Below the pieces are notes generated by a model, which did no database searches, was not told where the DNA came from, and saw nothing but the letters and a program-made list of their open reading frames with translations. A DNA stretch of 64,000 nt from Bacillota bacterium (lineage in GTDB: Bacteria; Bacillota; Clostridia; Oscillospirales; Ruminococcaceae): positions 1-64,000 of the forward strand of contig JAEWPV010000018.1 of assembly GCA_023460535.1 (NCBI GenBank), read 5' to 3'. A program made the position numbers and the translations under genes. Of the stretch, positions 34,282-43,712 are shown one piece after another. Each line of letters opens with the position of its first letter. The first letter of the stretch is position 1.

Positions 34282-35710
34282 CGTCATTGCCATGTGCTTT
34301 CGCAACCTGTTCCGCCGCAGGGTGCGCACGCTGCTCACCGTAACGGGTGTGGTTATCGGTACCTGTGCCATCATCGTTACCATCTCACTGGGTGTGGGCA
34401 TGGACGCGGCGCAGACCGCCATGCTTGAAGAGATGATGGATTTAACCATTATTGAAGTGTATAATTTTGGGGGGAACCCAAACGATAAACAGCAAACAAA
34501 GCTGGATGATGAGATGCTAAAAACCATCGCCAAGGCAGAGCATGTAGCCGCTGTTACCCCCATTTTTGACCTGTGGAGCGGGCAGATTAAGTTGTACTCG
34601 GGCAAGTACGAGTATCAGGGCGGCTTAGTGGGTGTCTATCTTGATCAGATGCCAAACTTCGGTTACGAGACTACCCAAGGCAGTCTGCCAACCGAAAAGG
34701 ACGGAAAACAGGCAATCCTGTTCGGCGAGCAAGCGCCCTACCGGTTTTACAACCCCAAAAAACCCAACGACTACCGCTGGCCCGAGCCGGATGCTAACGG
34801 CGTCATACTCGACCCATTTGTTGACCCCATAGAAGACCGCTTTATCATGACTGTGGTGCGCAATGACGAAAGTAAGGGTGGGTATTCATATTATGGCGGC
34901 GGCATGTCCATGTCCGTTATCGAGAGCTCGAACGGTAACGATAAGGATAAGGACGACAAGGACGACACGAAGAATCAAAAAAAATACGAATACCGCATGA
35001 CCAACACCGGTGTTCTAAAGGGTAATTATAAGGATTACCAGACAATGGGCTCTGTCTTTATTGACATTGAGTTTGCAATGGAACTAAACGCCCTGTACAA
35101 CAAAGTTAACGGAATAAAAACCAACCCGAACGACGATACTGGCTACAACTACGCAAAGATTCGCGTAGACGACATGAACAAGGTTGGAGAGGTGGCAGAC
35201 TATATCAAATCGCTGGGCTTTGATACCTACAGTGCGGATGATATCCGCGAGCCGATGCGCCAGCAAACCATGATAATTCAGATTATCCTTGGCAGTCTGG
35301 GCGGCATTTCGCTGCTGGTTGCAGCACTTGGCATTGCCAACACCATGGTTATGTCTATCTACGAGCGCACCCGCGAAATTGGCGTGATGAAGGTGCTGGG
35401 CTGCAAGCTCTCCAACATCCGCTCCTTGTTTTTACTCGAAGCAGGCTCCATCGGGCTGATAGGCGGCGTGTTCGGGGTCGGCATCAGCTATCTGGGGTCG
35501 TTTATCCTCAACAACGTACTGGCGGGCTCGCTGATGGGTGGCATGGGGTACGGATATATGGGCGACACCTCGGTCAAAATCTCCATTATCCCGCTGTGGC
35601 TGGTGGGGCTTGGGCTGTCGTTTGCGCTGTTTGTCGGGTTGTTCTCCGGCTTTTACCCCGCCAACCGCGCGGTAAAAATCAGCGCCCTTGAGGCAATTAA
35701 GCACGAATAA
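34268..35710 (+). CDS. MacB/FtsX-like ABC permease
   Basis: A 480-residue permease with the MacB layout. It has an N-terminal transmembrane helix after FRNLFRRRVRTLLTV, a large extracellular domain (about 45-330) and three C-terminal transmembrane helices (LGGISLLVAALGIANTMVM, then GLIGGVFGVGISYLGSFIL, then LVGLGLSFALFVGLFSGFYP). The cytoplasmic YERTREIGVMKVLG coupling segment is typical. The extracellular domain contains a highly charged stretch (NDKDKDDKDDTKNQKK). MacB/LolCDE-like pairs perform mechanotransmission, not bulk transport. It overlaps the upstream gene by 14 bases. Substrate unknown. Confidence 0.9.
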   Translation: MRIFDVIAMCFRNLFRRRVRTLLTVTGVVIGTCAIIVTISLGVGMDAAQTAMLEEMMDLTIIEVYNFGGNPNDKQQTKLDDEMLKTIAKAEHVAAVTPIFDLWSGQIKLYSGKYEYQGGLVGVYLDQMPNFGYETTQGSLPTEKDGKQAILFGEQAPYRFYNPKKPNDYRWPEPDANGVILDPFVDPIEDRFIMTVVRNDESKGGYSYYGGGMSMSVIESSNGNDKDKDDKDDTKNQKKYEYRMTNTGVLKGNYKDYQTMGSVFIDIEFAMELNALYNKVNGIKTNPNDDTGYNYAKIRVDDMNKVGEVADYIKSLGFDTYSADDIREPMRQQTMIIQIILGSLGGISLLVAALGIANTMVMSIYERTREIGVMKVLGCKLSNIRSLFLLEAGSIGLIGGVFGVGISYLGSFILNNVLAGSLMGGMGYGYMGDTSVKISIIPLWLVGLGLSFALFVGLFSGFYPANRAVKISALEAIKHE

Positions 35711-35742
35711 TCGATAAGACGAACTTCAACTGACTGATCATC

Positions 35743-35804
35743 AGGCTGCCGCGTGCGGTGTTTGGCTAAGCATGTCCAAACATCGTGCGGGGCAGCCTTT
35801 ACTG
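35743..35804 (+). terminator. Terminator of the ABC operon
   Basis: A long stem (AGGCTGCC...GGCAGCCT with an inner TGTTTGG/CCAAACA) lies 32 bases after the stop codon. It has only a short T run. Confidence 0.6.
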
Positions 35805-35851
35805 TCTAGCTAATTAGCTATAATAAGATGTGTGATGTAAAGAAAAAAACC

Positions 35852-35880
35852 TTGACACCGGCGCGTTTTTGGGGTAGAAT
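35852..35880 (+). promoter_or_regulatory. Promoter of the ylxM-ffh operon
   Basis: TTGACA (35852-35857), 17-bp spacer, TAGAAT (35875-35880). Confidence 0.8.
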
Positions 35881-35940
35881 CTGTAAAGACAGTTGCTTTA
35901 CATTCGACACAACCTGCTGTCTGCGAGGGGAGTGTTTGGT

Positions 35941-36303
35941 ATGCAGAAGAATCTGGAGATTTCGGTGCTGCTTGATTTTTACGGCGATGCGCTGACCCCA
36001 AAGCAGCGTGAGGTGATCGAGTTTTACTACAACGAAGATCTTTCGCTTGCCGAAATCGCGCAGATCGAAGGTATAACGCGTCAGGGCGTGCGCGACAGCA
36101 TCAAGCGCGGCGAAAGCACGTTAACCGATCTCGAAGAAAAACTGGGGATTGCGGCGCGTTTTAAACGGGTGCAGGATGCACTCGGCGAGATTATGGAGTA
36201 TGCAACGTATATCGGGCAGCATAATGCCCGGCACGGCAACTTTAAAGAGGTCGGTCAGGCGGCGGATAGAATCTGCACCCTTGCCCGTGACCTTGCGGAG
36301 TAG
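35941..36303 (+). CDS. ylxM: UPF0122 (YlxM) helix-turn-helix protein
   Basis: A 120-residue YlxM protein: LDFYGDALTPKQREVIEFYYNEDLSLAEIAQIEGITRQ resembles sigma factor region 4, followed by RQGVRDSIKRGE. It is nearly always encoded just before ffh and is associated with the signal recognition particle system, where related proteins influence SRP GTPase activity. The ATG follows GAGGGGAG. ffh starts 25 bases downstream. Confidence 0.93.
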   Translation: MQKNLEISVLLDFYGDALTPKQREVIEFYYNEDLSLAEIAQIEGITRQGVRDSIKRGESTLTDLEEKLGIAARFKRVQDALGEIMEYATYIGQHNARHGNFKEVGQAADRICTLARDLAE

Positions 36304-36328
36304 CATAGATAGATGAGGTGAACCCACG

Positions 36329-37678
36329 TTGGCATTTGAGGGATTATCGGATAAACTCACCGCGGCATTCAAACGGCTGCGTTCTAAGGGCAAGCTATCA
36401 GAGACGGACATCAAGGAAGCGATGCGCGAGGTGCGCCTTGCGTTGCTTGAAGCCGATGTCAGTTACAAGGTGGCGAAGGATTTTGTGGCAACGGTAAGCG
36501 AACGCGCCGTCGGTGCGCAGGTGCTCGAAAGCTTAACCCCCGCGCAGCAGGTTATAAAAATAGTAAACGAAGAGCTTACCGCCTTAATGGGCGGCGGCGA
36601 GGCAAGGCTAAAAACCGCGAAACGCCCGCCCAGTGTGGTTATGATGTGCGGCTTGCAGGGTGCGGGTAAAACCACGCACAGCGCAAAGCTTGCAAAGCTG
36701 TTAAAGAAGCAGGGGCACCGTCCGCTGCTCGTGGCGTGCGACATTTACCGCCCCGCCGCGATCGACCAGTTGAAGGTCGTGGGCGAAAAGGCAGGTGTAC
36801 CGGTGTTTGAGATGGGAACCGAAAAGCCGGTTGCCATTGCAAAAAAGGCGCTCTCTCACGCGCGGGACTACGGCAACGATTATGTGATTTTAGATACCGC
36901 CGGTCGCCTTCACATCGACGAGAAGCTGATGGGCGAGCTTTCGGACATTAAAAAAGCGGTGGAACCCACCGATATCCTGTTGGTAATCGACTCGATGACA
37001 GGACAAGATGCCGTTAACGTCGCCAAATCCTTCGACGACACACTGGGGATTGATGGCGTCATCTTAACAAAGCTCGACGGCGATACCCGCGGCGGCGCGG
37101 CGCTCTCGGTCAAGGCAGTAACCGGCAAGCCCGTGATGTTTGCGGGCACCGGCGAAAAGCTCGATGATATCGAGGCGTTTCATCCCGACCGCATGGCGTC
37201 AAGAATTTTGGGTATGGGCGATGTGCTCACACTCATCGAAAAGGCTTCCACCGAGGTTAGCGACAGAGACGCCGAAAAGATGGCGGATAAGCTAAAGAAA
37301 AACCAGTTTGATCTAAACGACCTGCGCGACCAGATGCAGCAGATGAAAAAGATGGGCTCAATGCAGCAGATGCTCGCGATGCTGCCCGGCGGAAACAAAA
37401 TTTCGGCCGACGATATCGACGAAAGCCGTCTTGCCCGTGTAGAGGCGATTATCTCGTCTATGACGGCAAGAGAGCGCGAAAAGCCGTCGGTTATTAATCC
37501 GTCCCGCAAACGCCGCATCGCGGCGGGCAGCGGCACCACGGTGCAGGATGTGAACATGCTGCTTCGTCAATTCGAGCAGATGCAGAAGATGGTCAAGCAG
37601 TTCTCGCGCCCCGGCAAGCGCAAGGGTCAGTTCGGCGGCATGGGCGGCATGATGCCCGGCGGCGGATTCCCATTCTAG
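36329..37678 (+). CDS. ffh: Signal recognition particle protein Ffh
   Basis: A 449-residue SRP54 GTPase that binds signal sequences and 4.5S/6S-type SRP RNA and delivers nascent chains to FtsY and SecYEG. The N domain is 1-90; the G domain has [10 protein letters not shown] (107-116), DTAGR and [10 protein letters not shown]. The C-terminal Met-rich M domain (from about 295) ends in a Gly/Met-rich tail ([14 protein letters not shown]). Start is TTG with GAGGTGA upstream. ftsY, which often lies nearby, is not in this window. Confidence 0.96.
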   Translation: MAFEGLSDKLTAAFKRLRSKGKLSETDIKEAMREVRLALLEADVSYKVAKDFVATVSERAVGAQVLESLTPAQQVIKIVNEELTALMGGGEARLKTAKRPPSVVMMCGLQGAGKTTHSAKLAKLLKKQGHRPLLVACDIYRPAAIDQLKVVGEKAGVPVFEMGTEKPVAIAKKALSHARDYGNDYVILDTAGRLHIDEKLMGELSDIKKAVEPTDILLVIDSMTGQDAVNVAKSFDDTLGIDGVILTKLDGDTRGGAALSVKAVTGKPVMFAGTGEKLDDIEAFHPDRMASRILGMGDVLTLIEKASTEVSDRDAEKMADKLKKNQFDLNDLRDQMQQMKKMGSMQQMLAMLPGGNKISADDIDESRLARVEAIISSMTAREREKPSVINPSRKRRIAAGSGTTVQDVNMLLRQFEQMQKMVKQFSRPGKRKGQFGGMGGMMPGGGFPF

Positions 37679-37757
37679 CATAATACCAGGTTGGTCACGC
37701 CGCAATGGCGGCGTTCCACATATACTTTATGAATCGATTTTTTGGAGGAATTACACA

Positions 37758-37997
37758 ATGGCAGTTAAAATCAGACTTCGCAGAATGGGAGCAAAGAAGG
37801 CTCCGTTTTACCGCATAGTGGTTGCAGATTCCCGGTATCCCCGTGACGGCCGCTTTATCGAAGAGGTTGGCTACTACGATCCCACCAAGGAGCCCTCTGT
37901 CATCAAGGTTGACACCGAGAAGGTTGACCAGTGGATGAAGAACGGCGCACAGCCCACCGATACCGTCAAGGCGCTCCTGAAAAAGGTTGGCAAGTAA
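37758..37997 (+). CDS. rpsP: 30S ribosomal protein S16
   Basis: A 79-residue S16 with the hallmark [20 protein letters not shown] and [10 protein letters not shown]. It binds 16S rRNA during 30S assembly. A strong TTGGAGGAA site precedes the ATG. It is part of the ffh-rpsP-khpA-rimM-trmD block. Confidence 0.98.
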   Translation: MAVKIRLRRMGAKKAPFYRIVVADSRYPRDGRFIEEVGYYDPTKEPSVIKVDTEKVDQWMKNGAQPTDTVKALLKKVGK

Positions 37998-38104
37998 ATC
38001 CGTTTGGTATGCGATGTGCCGCCGCGATAATCCATCCCGGTGCGCAACGCATGTATTTGGCTTTACGCATGGTCATGTAAAGCCGGAAAGGCAGGTCTGT
38101 TCGC

Positions 38105-38338
38105 ATGGAAAAACTGCTTATCACACTGGCCTCCGGGCTTGTAGAGGATAAATCCGCGGTCAGCGTTACGGTAGACGAGCCGGATGCTGAGGGCTTGGTG
38201 GTTTACCACCTGCACGTCGGTCCCGAGGATATGGGACGCGTTATCGGCAAGCAGGGCAGAATTGCCAAGGCTATCCGCACCGTGATGCGCGCTTCGGCAA
38301 GCCGCACGGGCGATAAGGTCGCGGTTGAGATCGACTAG
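38105..38338 (+). CDS. khpA: KH domain RNA-binding protein KhpA
   Basis: A 77-residue single KH-domain protein with GRVIGKQGRIAKAIR, where the GKQG loop contacts RNA. KhpA (YlqC) partners with KhpB/EloR in Gram-positives and affects cell elongation and division. Gene position between rpsP and rimM is the standard one. A GGAAAGG site is upstream. Confidence 0.95.
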   Translation: MEKLLITLASGLVEDKSAVSVTVDEPDAEGLVVYHLHVGPEDMGRVIGKQGRIAKAIRTVMRASASRTGDKVAVEID

Positions 38339-38492
38339 CGCGTCGCAGACATACTGTCATGCCCATCTGTGTACGCGCGGGTGGGTTGCACATACGGGGG
38401 AGGCGGGGCGCTTTCCCCGTGCTTTGCGTGGCGCAAATACCACGGACGATTAACCGAAAAGGATGGCGGGGTACTGCCTCGGAATGAATGCG

Positions 38493-39008
38493 ATGAAAAA
38501 ACAGTTTTTGGAGTGCGGCGAGGTGGTTTCCACCCATGGTATCATAGGTGAGGTACGCGTCTACCCATGGTGCGACAGCCCAGAGTTCTTGGTGTCCCTC
38601 AAAAGGGTGTACCTAAAAAAGGGCGAGCAGCTGCTTACCGTAGAGCGCGCGCGGGCGCATAAGAATATTGTCATCTTAAAGCTTGCGGGTATCGACACCA
38701 TAGAGCAGGCAGCGCAGCTTCGCAAAAAGACGCTATACCTCAACCGAGACGATGCAAAGCTTGGCAAGGACGAGTTCTTTGTGCAGGACATTATCGGCGC
38801 AAAGGTAGTCGACGCCGATACTGCCGAGGAGTACGGCGTGTTGACCGACGTAATGCAGACAGGTGCCAACGATGTGTATGTAATCAAACACGGCAGCGAG
38901 GAGCATCTGATACCCGCCATTCCGCAGGTAATTATTCACACAGACCCCGACGCCGGAGTGATTACAATCCGCCCCATTCCCGGGCTGTTTCATCCGGAAG
39001 AAGAATAA
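38493..39008 (+). CDS. rimM: Ribosome maturation factor RimM
   Basis: A 171-residue 16S processing factor that binds S19 and assists 30S head maturation. The N-terminal domain has GEVVSTHGIIGEVRV, and the C-terminal PRC barrel has DDAKLGKDEFFVQDIIGAKV and ends near IPAIPQVI. I use the ATG at 38493, where family homology begins; ATGs at 38484 and 38463 are in frame but give atypical extensions. It is followed by trmD after 20 bases. Confidence 0.93.
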   Translation: MKKQFLECGEVVSTHGIIGEVRVYPWCDSPEFLVSLKRVYLKKGEQLLTVERARAHKNIVILKLAGIDTIEQAAQLRKKTLYLNRDDAKLGKDEFFVQDIIGAKVVDADTAEEYGVLTDVMQTGANDVYVIKHGSEEHLIPAIPQVIIHTDPDAGVITIRPIPGLFHPEEE

Positions 39009-39028
39009 AGGATGGTGAACCCAGAAAT

Positions 39029-39772
39029 ATGCGCTTTGATCTTGCCACGCTGTTTCCCGCCATGTGTGAAACGGTGGTAAACGAGAGCATCACAGGTCGT
39101 GCCATCCGCTCGGGCGCGATAGAATGCCATTGCCACGATATTCGCGACTACACGCAGGACAAGCACCGCAGGGTGGACGATTCTCCCTACGGGGGCGGTA
39201 TGGGCATGCTCATGCAGGCAGAGCCGATTTATCGCTGCTATCTTGCCGTTTGCGACCGTCTGCCCCAAAAGCCGTATGTCATCTATATGTCCCCGCAGGG
39301 CAGACCCTTGACACAGCAGCGCGCTGTGGAGCTGTCGCGCATGGATTGCTCGCTGTTTATCCTGTGTGGTCACTACGAGGGCGTGGACCAACGCATTATT
39401 GACAAGATTGTGGACGAGGAGATATCCATAGGCGATTATGTGCTTACAGGCGGCGAGCTGCCGGCACTTGTACTGGTAGACGCGGTGGCGCGTATGTGTG
39501 ACGGCGTGCTGACAAACGATGAGTGCTTCGAGCGCGAAAGCCACTACGCGGGGCTGCTTGAGTACCCGCAGTACACCCGCCCGCCCCAGTGGGAGGGCAT
39601 GACGGTGCCCGACGTGCTGATATCGGGGCATCATGCCAAAATCGAGCGTTGGCGGCGCGAGAGAATGCTCGAAAACACCTACAACAAGCGGCGGGATATG
39701 CTAGACACGGCGCAGCTTGACAAACACGACATCGCGTTTATCAAATCGCTTTCTCAGCGGGATGAGGGATAG
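39029..39772 (+). CDS. trmD: tRNA (guanine37-N1)-methyltransferase TrmD
   Basis: A 247-residue SPOUT enzyme that methylates G37 next to the anticodon and prevents +1 frameshifting. The SAM-binding trefoil knot is seen as YMSPQGRPL, CGHYEGVDQRI and ISIGDYVLTGGELPAL. DDSPYGGGMGM is the conserved N-terminal loop. Family length. The usual downstream rplS is missing; a DUF554 gene follows instead. Confidence 0.97.
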   Translation: MRFDLATLFPAMCETVVNESITGRAIRSGAIECHCHDIRDYTQDKHRRVDDSPYGGGMGMLMQAEPIYRCYLAVCDRLPQKPYVIYMSPQGRPLTQQRAVELSRMDCSLFILCGHYEGVDQRIIDKIVDEEISIGDYVLTGGELPALVLVDAVARMCDGVLTNDECFERESHYAGLLEYPQYTRPPQWEGMTVPDVLISGHHAKIERWRRERMLENTYNKRRDMLDTAQLDKHDIAFIKSLSQRDEG

Positions 39773-39840
39773 CGCCATTTGATATGATACTGGAACGCCG
39801 CACATCTTTTTGGCGGCACAGGGGAAAGGTTTGAACGACT

Positions 39841-40566
39841 ATGATAGGGACATTGGTTAACGCAGCCGCCGTCATTGTGGGTTCACTGGTTGGGCTGCTG
39901 CTTAAAAAGGGCATACCGCAGCGTATCAGCGAGAGCATACAGGTAGCGGTGGGGCTTGCGGTAATGGTTGTGGGTATTTCGGGCGTATTAACCTCCATGG
40001 TCACCGTGGGGGACAACGGCAGAATAACCACAGACGGCGCGATGCTGTTGATTATCAGCCTGGTTGTCGGCACCGTAATCGGCGAAGGCTTTCGGCTGGA
40101 GGAGCGTCTGACTGACGCTGGGCTTCGGCTGGAGAAGAAGATTGGCAGCGAGGGCTTTTCCAAGGGGTTAATCGCTGCCTCCATGCTGTACTGCGTTGGG
40201 GCGATGTCGATAGTCGGCTCGTTTAACGACGCGCTGCTCGGAGACCGCACCATCTTGTACATAAAAAGTGCGCTCGATGGCATCAGCGCCGTGGTGCTAA
40301 CCGCGACATTGGGTATCGGCGTGTTGTTCTCGTTTATCCCCGTGTTGTTGTACCAAGGCGCAATCAGTTTGGGCGCCGGCGCGCTGACCGGCTTTTTCAC
40401 CGAGCCGGTTATTAACTCGATGTGCCTTGTGGGGTTTGCCATCGTCATCTGCATCGGAATAAACCTGATGAAAATCGGTAAAATACGAACGATAGGAATG
40501 CTGCCGTCGTTGCTCATACCAATACTATATAACTTGCTGATAATGTTGAAAAATATGTGGGTATAA
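39841..40566 (+). CDS. DUF554 membrane protein
   Basis: A 241-residue polytopic membrane protein of the DUF554 (YdfK/YqgA-like) family, with six to seven hydrophobic segments. Family features include MIGTLVNAAAVIVGSLVGLL at the start, an IGEGFRLEERL loop, YCVGAMSIVGSFNDAL and GISAVVLTATLGIGV. A transport role is suspected for the family but not established. It lies 68 bases after trmD with an AAAGG site and could share that transcript. Confidence 0.85.
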   Translation: MIGTLVNAAAVIVGSLVGLLLKKGIPQRISESIQVAVGLAVMVVGISGVLTSMVTVGDNGRITTDGAMLLIISLVVGTVIGEGFRLEERLTDAGLRLEKKIGSEGFSKGLIAASMLYCVGAMSIVGSFNDALLGDRTILYIKSALDGISAVVLTATLGIGVLFSFIPVLLYQGAISLGAGALTGFFTEPVINSMCLVGFAIVICIGINLMKIGKIRTIGMLPSLLIPILYNLLIMLKNMWV

Positions 40567-40652
40567 TGCACAAGTAATAGGGGTAGCGTGTATCGGTTTA
40601 TTGGAAGACACGCAGAATTTACACGCCAATTCGCCTTAATCCGGGTTTTTCG

Positions 40653-40680
40653 TTGACGCATAAGACAATTATGCTATAAT
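40653..40680 (+). promoter_or_regulatory. Promoter of the HPr gene
   Basis: TTGACG (40653-40658), 16-bp spacer, TATAAT (40675-40680). Confidence 0.75.
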
Positions 40681-40737
40681 ATATATTGCATAAGGTCGTC
40701 GTTATAAAGAAATATCGCCGCAAGAGAGGAAAAGCTT

Positions 40738-41001
40738 ATGTTTGTAAAAGATGTAACTGTCCAGAATCAGGTTGGTTTGCATGCACGTCCTGCTACGTTT
40801 TTTATACAAAAGGCAAATGAGTACAAGTCTTCTATCTGGGTAGAGAAGGAAGAGCGCAGGGTTAACGCGAAGAGCCTGTTGGGTGTACTTTCTTTGGGCA
40901 TTGTCGGAGGAACTACCATCCGAATTATCGCAGACGGCGCTGATGAACAACAGGCTGCCGAGGGTCTGTTCAAGCTTGTTGAATCCGGTTTTGCAGAGTA
41001 A
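40738..41001 (+). CDS. ptsH: HPr family phosphocarrier protein
   Basis: An 87-residue HPr. His15 in GLHARPAT is the PTS phosphorylation site, and Ser46 in NAKSLLGVLSLGI is the regulatory HPr kinase site used in carbon catabolite control. Both are present, so this is HPr and not Crh, which lacks the histidine. It has its own promoter and terminator; no ptsI is adjacent. GAGAGGAAAAG precedes the ATG. Confidence 0.95.
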   Translation: MFVKDVTVQNQVGLHARPATFFIQKANEYKSSIWVEKEERRVNAKSLLGVLSLGIVGGTTIRIIADGADEQQAAEGLFKLVESGFAE

Positions 41002-41017
41002 TACATTGTTTACTTAA

Positions 41018-41051
41018 GCGCGTCGCCTATTTTTCGGCGGCGCGTTTTTTC
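41018..41051 (+). terminator. Terminator of the HPr gene
   Basis: GCGCGTCGCC with GGCGGCGCG forms a stem with one mismatch, followed by TTTTTTC. Confidence 0.85.
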
Positions 41052-41089
41052 TTGTTGTTGGCGTACCTATTTTGATGGATATGGGATGA

Positions 41090-42931
41090 TTGACGGTGGA
41101 GAATCAAAGGCTTCCGTTTTTGCGGGATAAAACCAAAACACTTACCGCCTCGCCGGGCTGTTACTTAATGAAGAACAAGCAGGGTGAGATTATCTATGTG
41201 GGCAAGGCGAAGAATCTTAAAAAGCGCGTCACCAGCTATTTTCGCCAGGGAGCGGATCATCTGCCCAAGGTTGAAAAGATGGTGTCGCAGGTTTATGATT
41301 ACGATTACATCGTGACCGATAGCGAGTTCGAGGCACTGGTGCTTGAGTGCAGTCTGATTAAGCAGAACAATCCCAAGTATAATATTCTGCTTAAGGACGA
41401 TAAGGGCTACCATTATATCCGCATCTCCGGCGAAAAATGGGGTCGAATCTCTGCGGCAAAGCAGATAGTTGACGACGGGGCGACCTACATTGGTCCCTAC
41501 GTCAGCTCGTTTGCCGTTACACAGGCGGTGGAGGAGGCGAACACCGCATTTCGTCTGCCCACCTGTGCGCGCCGTTTCCCAAACGACTTCAAAAAGGGCA
41601 GACCCTGCCTGAACCTGCACATTAAACGGTGCATGGGTGTATGTAGGGGCAACATCAGCGAGAAGGAGTACACCCAAACGCTGCAGCAAGCCATCTCGTT
41701 TTTACGCAACGACAGCGCGGGAACCATACAGGCACTCACCGAACAGATGGAGCGAGCTGCCGACAACCTGCAGTTTGAGCTTGCCGCCCGTCTGCGCGAC
41801 CGCATCGATGGCATCCGCAAGATTGGCGAGCACCAAAAGGTCATGTATACCGGCACGCCGGATCAGGATGTAATTGCCCTTGCCCAAGGGTCAGATCAAG
41901 CGTTTGCCGTGGTGATCAAGTTTCGCGGACACCGTTTGGTCGATAAACAGGGCTTTTCACTGGGCGAGGTGGAGAGTTTAACCGCCGCACGCGGCGAGTT
42001 TTTGGTTCGTTACTACGCCTCGCGCAGTGACATTCCCCGTCAAATCTCGCTGGACGGCGAGGTGGACGATATGTGCTTAATCGAGCGGTTTTTATCCGAA
42101 CAGGCGGGAAGAAAATGTGTCATTCACCTGCCGCAGCGGGGGGAACAGGTGCGGCTGGTGGAGATGGCAAGAACGAATGCCGCAGAGCATATCGCACAGC
42201 AAAGCGGCAAAACGGGAAGGGACGTTGCGGCACTGGACGAGCTTGCGCGTCTGCTGGGCTTTTCCAAAGCGCCCGAGTACATCGAGGCATACGACATCTC
42301 CAACCTCGGCTCCTCGTCGATGGTGGCGGGTATGGTGGTGTTTGAGCACGCAAAGCCTCTGCGAGCCGCATATAAACGGTTTTCCATCAAGACACTCACC
42401 GAGCAAAACGATTACGGCGCGATGAGTGAGGTCATCAGCCGGCGGCTTGCGCGGTACGAGCAGGAGAAGGAGAGCGGCAAAGGCTTTGGGCGTCTGCCGG
42501 ACCTGATTCTCCTCGACGGCGGCAAAGGGCATGTGTCGGTGATAAGCCCGATTATAAGGGCAAGCGGGCTGAATATTCCCGTCTTCGGCATGGTAAAGGA
42601 TGACCGCCACCGCACAAGGGCAATCGCGGCGGACGGCGGCGAAATCTCCGTATCGGCACACAAAAACGCGTTTATGCTGCTCACACGCATACAGGACGAG
42701 GTACACCGCTATGCCATTGAGTATCAACGGCTAAAGCATAAAAAAACCGGCTTTTCGTCTGCCCTGCATGAGATTGAGGGCATCGGACCCAAACGCGCGG
42801 TGGCGCTGCTTAAAGGAATGAAAACACTTCGTGCCATTAAGGAAGCGGATGTAGAAACACTCGCTGCGGTGCCGGGAATGACCCGACCCTCGGCGCAAAA
42901 GGTATATGACCATTTTCACGCGCAAGAATAA
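41090..42931 (+). CDS. uvrC: Excinuclease ABC subunit C
   Basis: A 613-residue nucleotide excision repair nuclease making both incisions around a DNA lesion with UvrAB. The N-terminal GIY-YIG domain (SPGCYLM, IYVGKAKNLKKRV) is followed by a Cys cluster. The UVR motif (LTEQMERAADNLQFELAARL) lies around 207-235. The RNase H-like 5' nuclease holds DISNLGSSSMVAGM and LDGGKGHV, and a C-terminal HhH domain has IEGIGPKRAVALL. The start is a weakly supported TTG; a GTG two codons later is also possible. Confidence 0.95.
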   Translation: MTVENQRLPFLRDKTKTLTASPGCYLMKNKQGEIIYVGKAKNLKKRVTSYFRQGADHLPKVEKMVSQVYDYDYIVTDSEFEALVLECSLIKQNNPKYNILLKDDKGYHYIRISGEKWGRISAAKQIVDDGATYIGPYVSSFAVTQAVEEANTAFRLPTCARRFPNDFKKGRPCLNLHIKRCMGVCRGNISEKEYTQTLQQAISFLRNDSAGTIQALTEQMERAADNLQFELAARLRDRIDGIRKIGEHQKVMYTGTPDQDVIALAQGSDQAFAVVIKFRGHRLVDKQGFSLGEVESLTAARGEFLVRYYASRSDIPRQISLDGEVDDMCLIERFLSEQAGRKCVIHLPQRGEQVRLVEMARTNAAEHIAQQSGKTGRDVAALDELARLLGFSKAPEYIEAYDISNLGSSSMVAGMVVFEHAKPLRAAYKRFSIKTLTEQNDYGAMSEVISRRLARYEQEKESGKGFGRLPDLILLDGGKGHVSVISPIIRASGLNIPVFGMVKDDRHRTRAIAADGGEISVSAHKNAFMLLTRIQDEVHRYAIEYQRLKHKKTGFSSALHEIEGIGPKRAVALLKGMKTLRAIKEADVETLAAVPGMTRPSAQKVYDHFHAQE

Positions 42932-42976
42932 TACAGGAATCCATAGGCGTTTTCCCACCCAACTGCGAAAGCGTGC

Positions 42977-43005
42977 TTGACATCGTTTTAAACATGACCC
43001 ATAAT
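42977..43005 (+). promoter_or_regulatory. Promoter upstream of rsmD
   Basis: TTGACA (42977-42982), 17-bp spacer, CATAAT (43000-43005). Confidence 0.65.
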
Positions 43006-43103
43006 AGAAAAGAAATTATGCTGGATGAGCCCGTGTGTGGCTGCATACAGAAAACGCGGGGTGGCTGTATATTCATACCCCGGAAAGGCGCGGACAAGCT
43101 GTT

Positions 43104-43652
43104 ATGCGAGTAATTACAGGCAAGGCAAGGGGTGCCAAGCTGATTTCCCCCGAGGGGCAGGAAACCCGCCCCACCACCGACAGGGTAAAAGAGGCTATGT
43201 TCAGCATCATTCAGTTTGAGCTGGAGGGCGCGCGCGTGCTCGACTTATACGCGGGCTCCGGTCAGCTTGGTATAGAGGCGCTCAGCCGCGGTGCGCAAAG
43301 CTGCGTCTTTATCGATTCATCAAGGGCAAACGTAGAGCTGATTAAAACAAACCTATCAAAGACCGGTTTGTCGCAGCAGGCGCGTGTGGCGGCGATGGAT
43401 GCCACTTCGTTTTTAAAAAACACCCACGATGTGTTTGATATTATTCTTTTAGACCCGCCCTATTCGATGGAGGGCATTGCCGACGTGCTCGACCTGTGCG
43501 CTTTTCACATCAGTGACGTGGGGGTGCTGCTCTGCGAGACGGGCAAACGCGTCGATCTGCCCGATTCGGCAGGCAAGCTCACCATAAAAAAAGAATATCG
43601 CTACGGCATTACCCGCCTGCAGGTGTATCGCGTGCCGGTTGCGGAAGAGTAA
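43104..43652 (+). CDS. rsmD: 16S rRNA (guanine966-N2)-methyltransferase RsmD
   Basis: A 182-residue methyltransferase: MRVITGKARGAKL is the typical start, then RPTTDRVKEAMFSI, the SAM loop DLYAGSGQLGIEALSRGA and the catalytic LLDPPYS. It modifies 16S rRNA during 30S assembly. rsmD followed by coaD is a conserved pair in Firmicutes. The ATG at 43104 agrees with the family start although the frame is open to 43035. Confidence 0.95.
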   Translation: MRVITGKARGAKLISPEGQETRPTTDRVKEAMFSIIQFELEGARVLDLYAGSGQLGIEALSRGAQSCVFIDSSRANVELIKTNLSKTGLSQQARVAAMDATSFLKNTHDVFDIILLDPPYSMEGIADVLDLCAFHISDVGVLLCETGKRVDLPDSAGKLTIKKEYRYGITRLQVYRVPVAEE

Positions 43653-43712
43653 AGACAAGATTATAGACAGTTTTTTGCCGCGGCTGCGGCATCAAACGGG
43701 AAAGGTGTGATG

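Noticed and set aside
39741..40661. A 306-codon minus-strand frame
   Set aside because: Antisense to the DUF554 gene; Ser/Pro/Thr-rich translation typical of a shadow frame.
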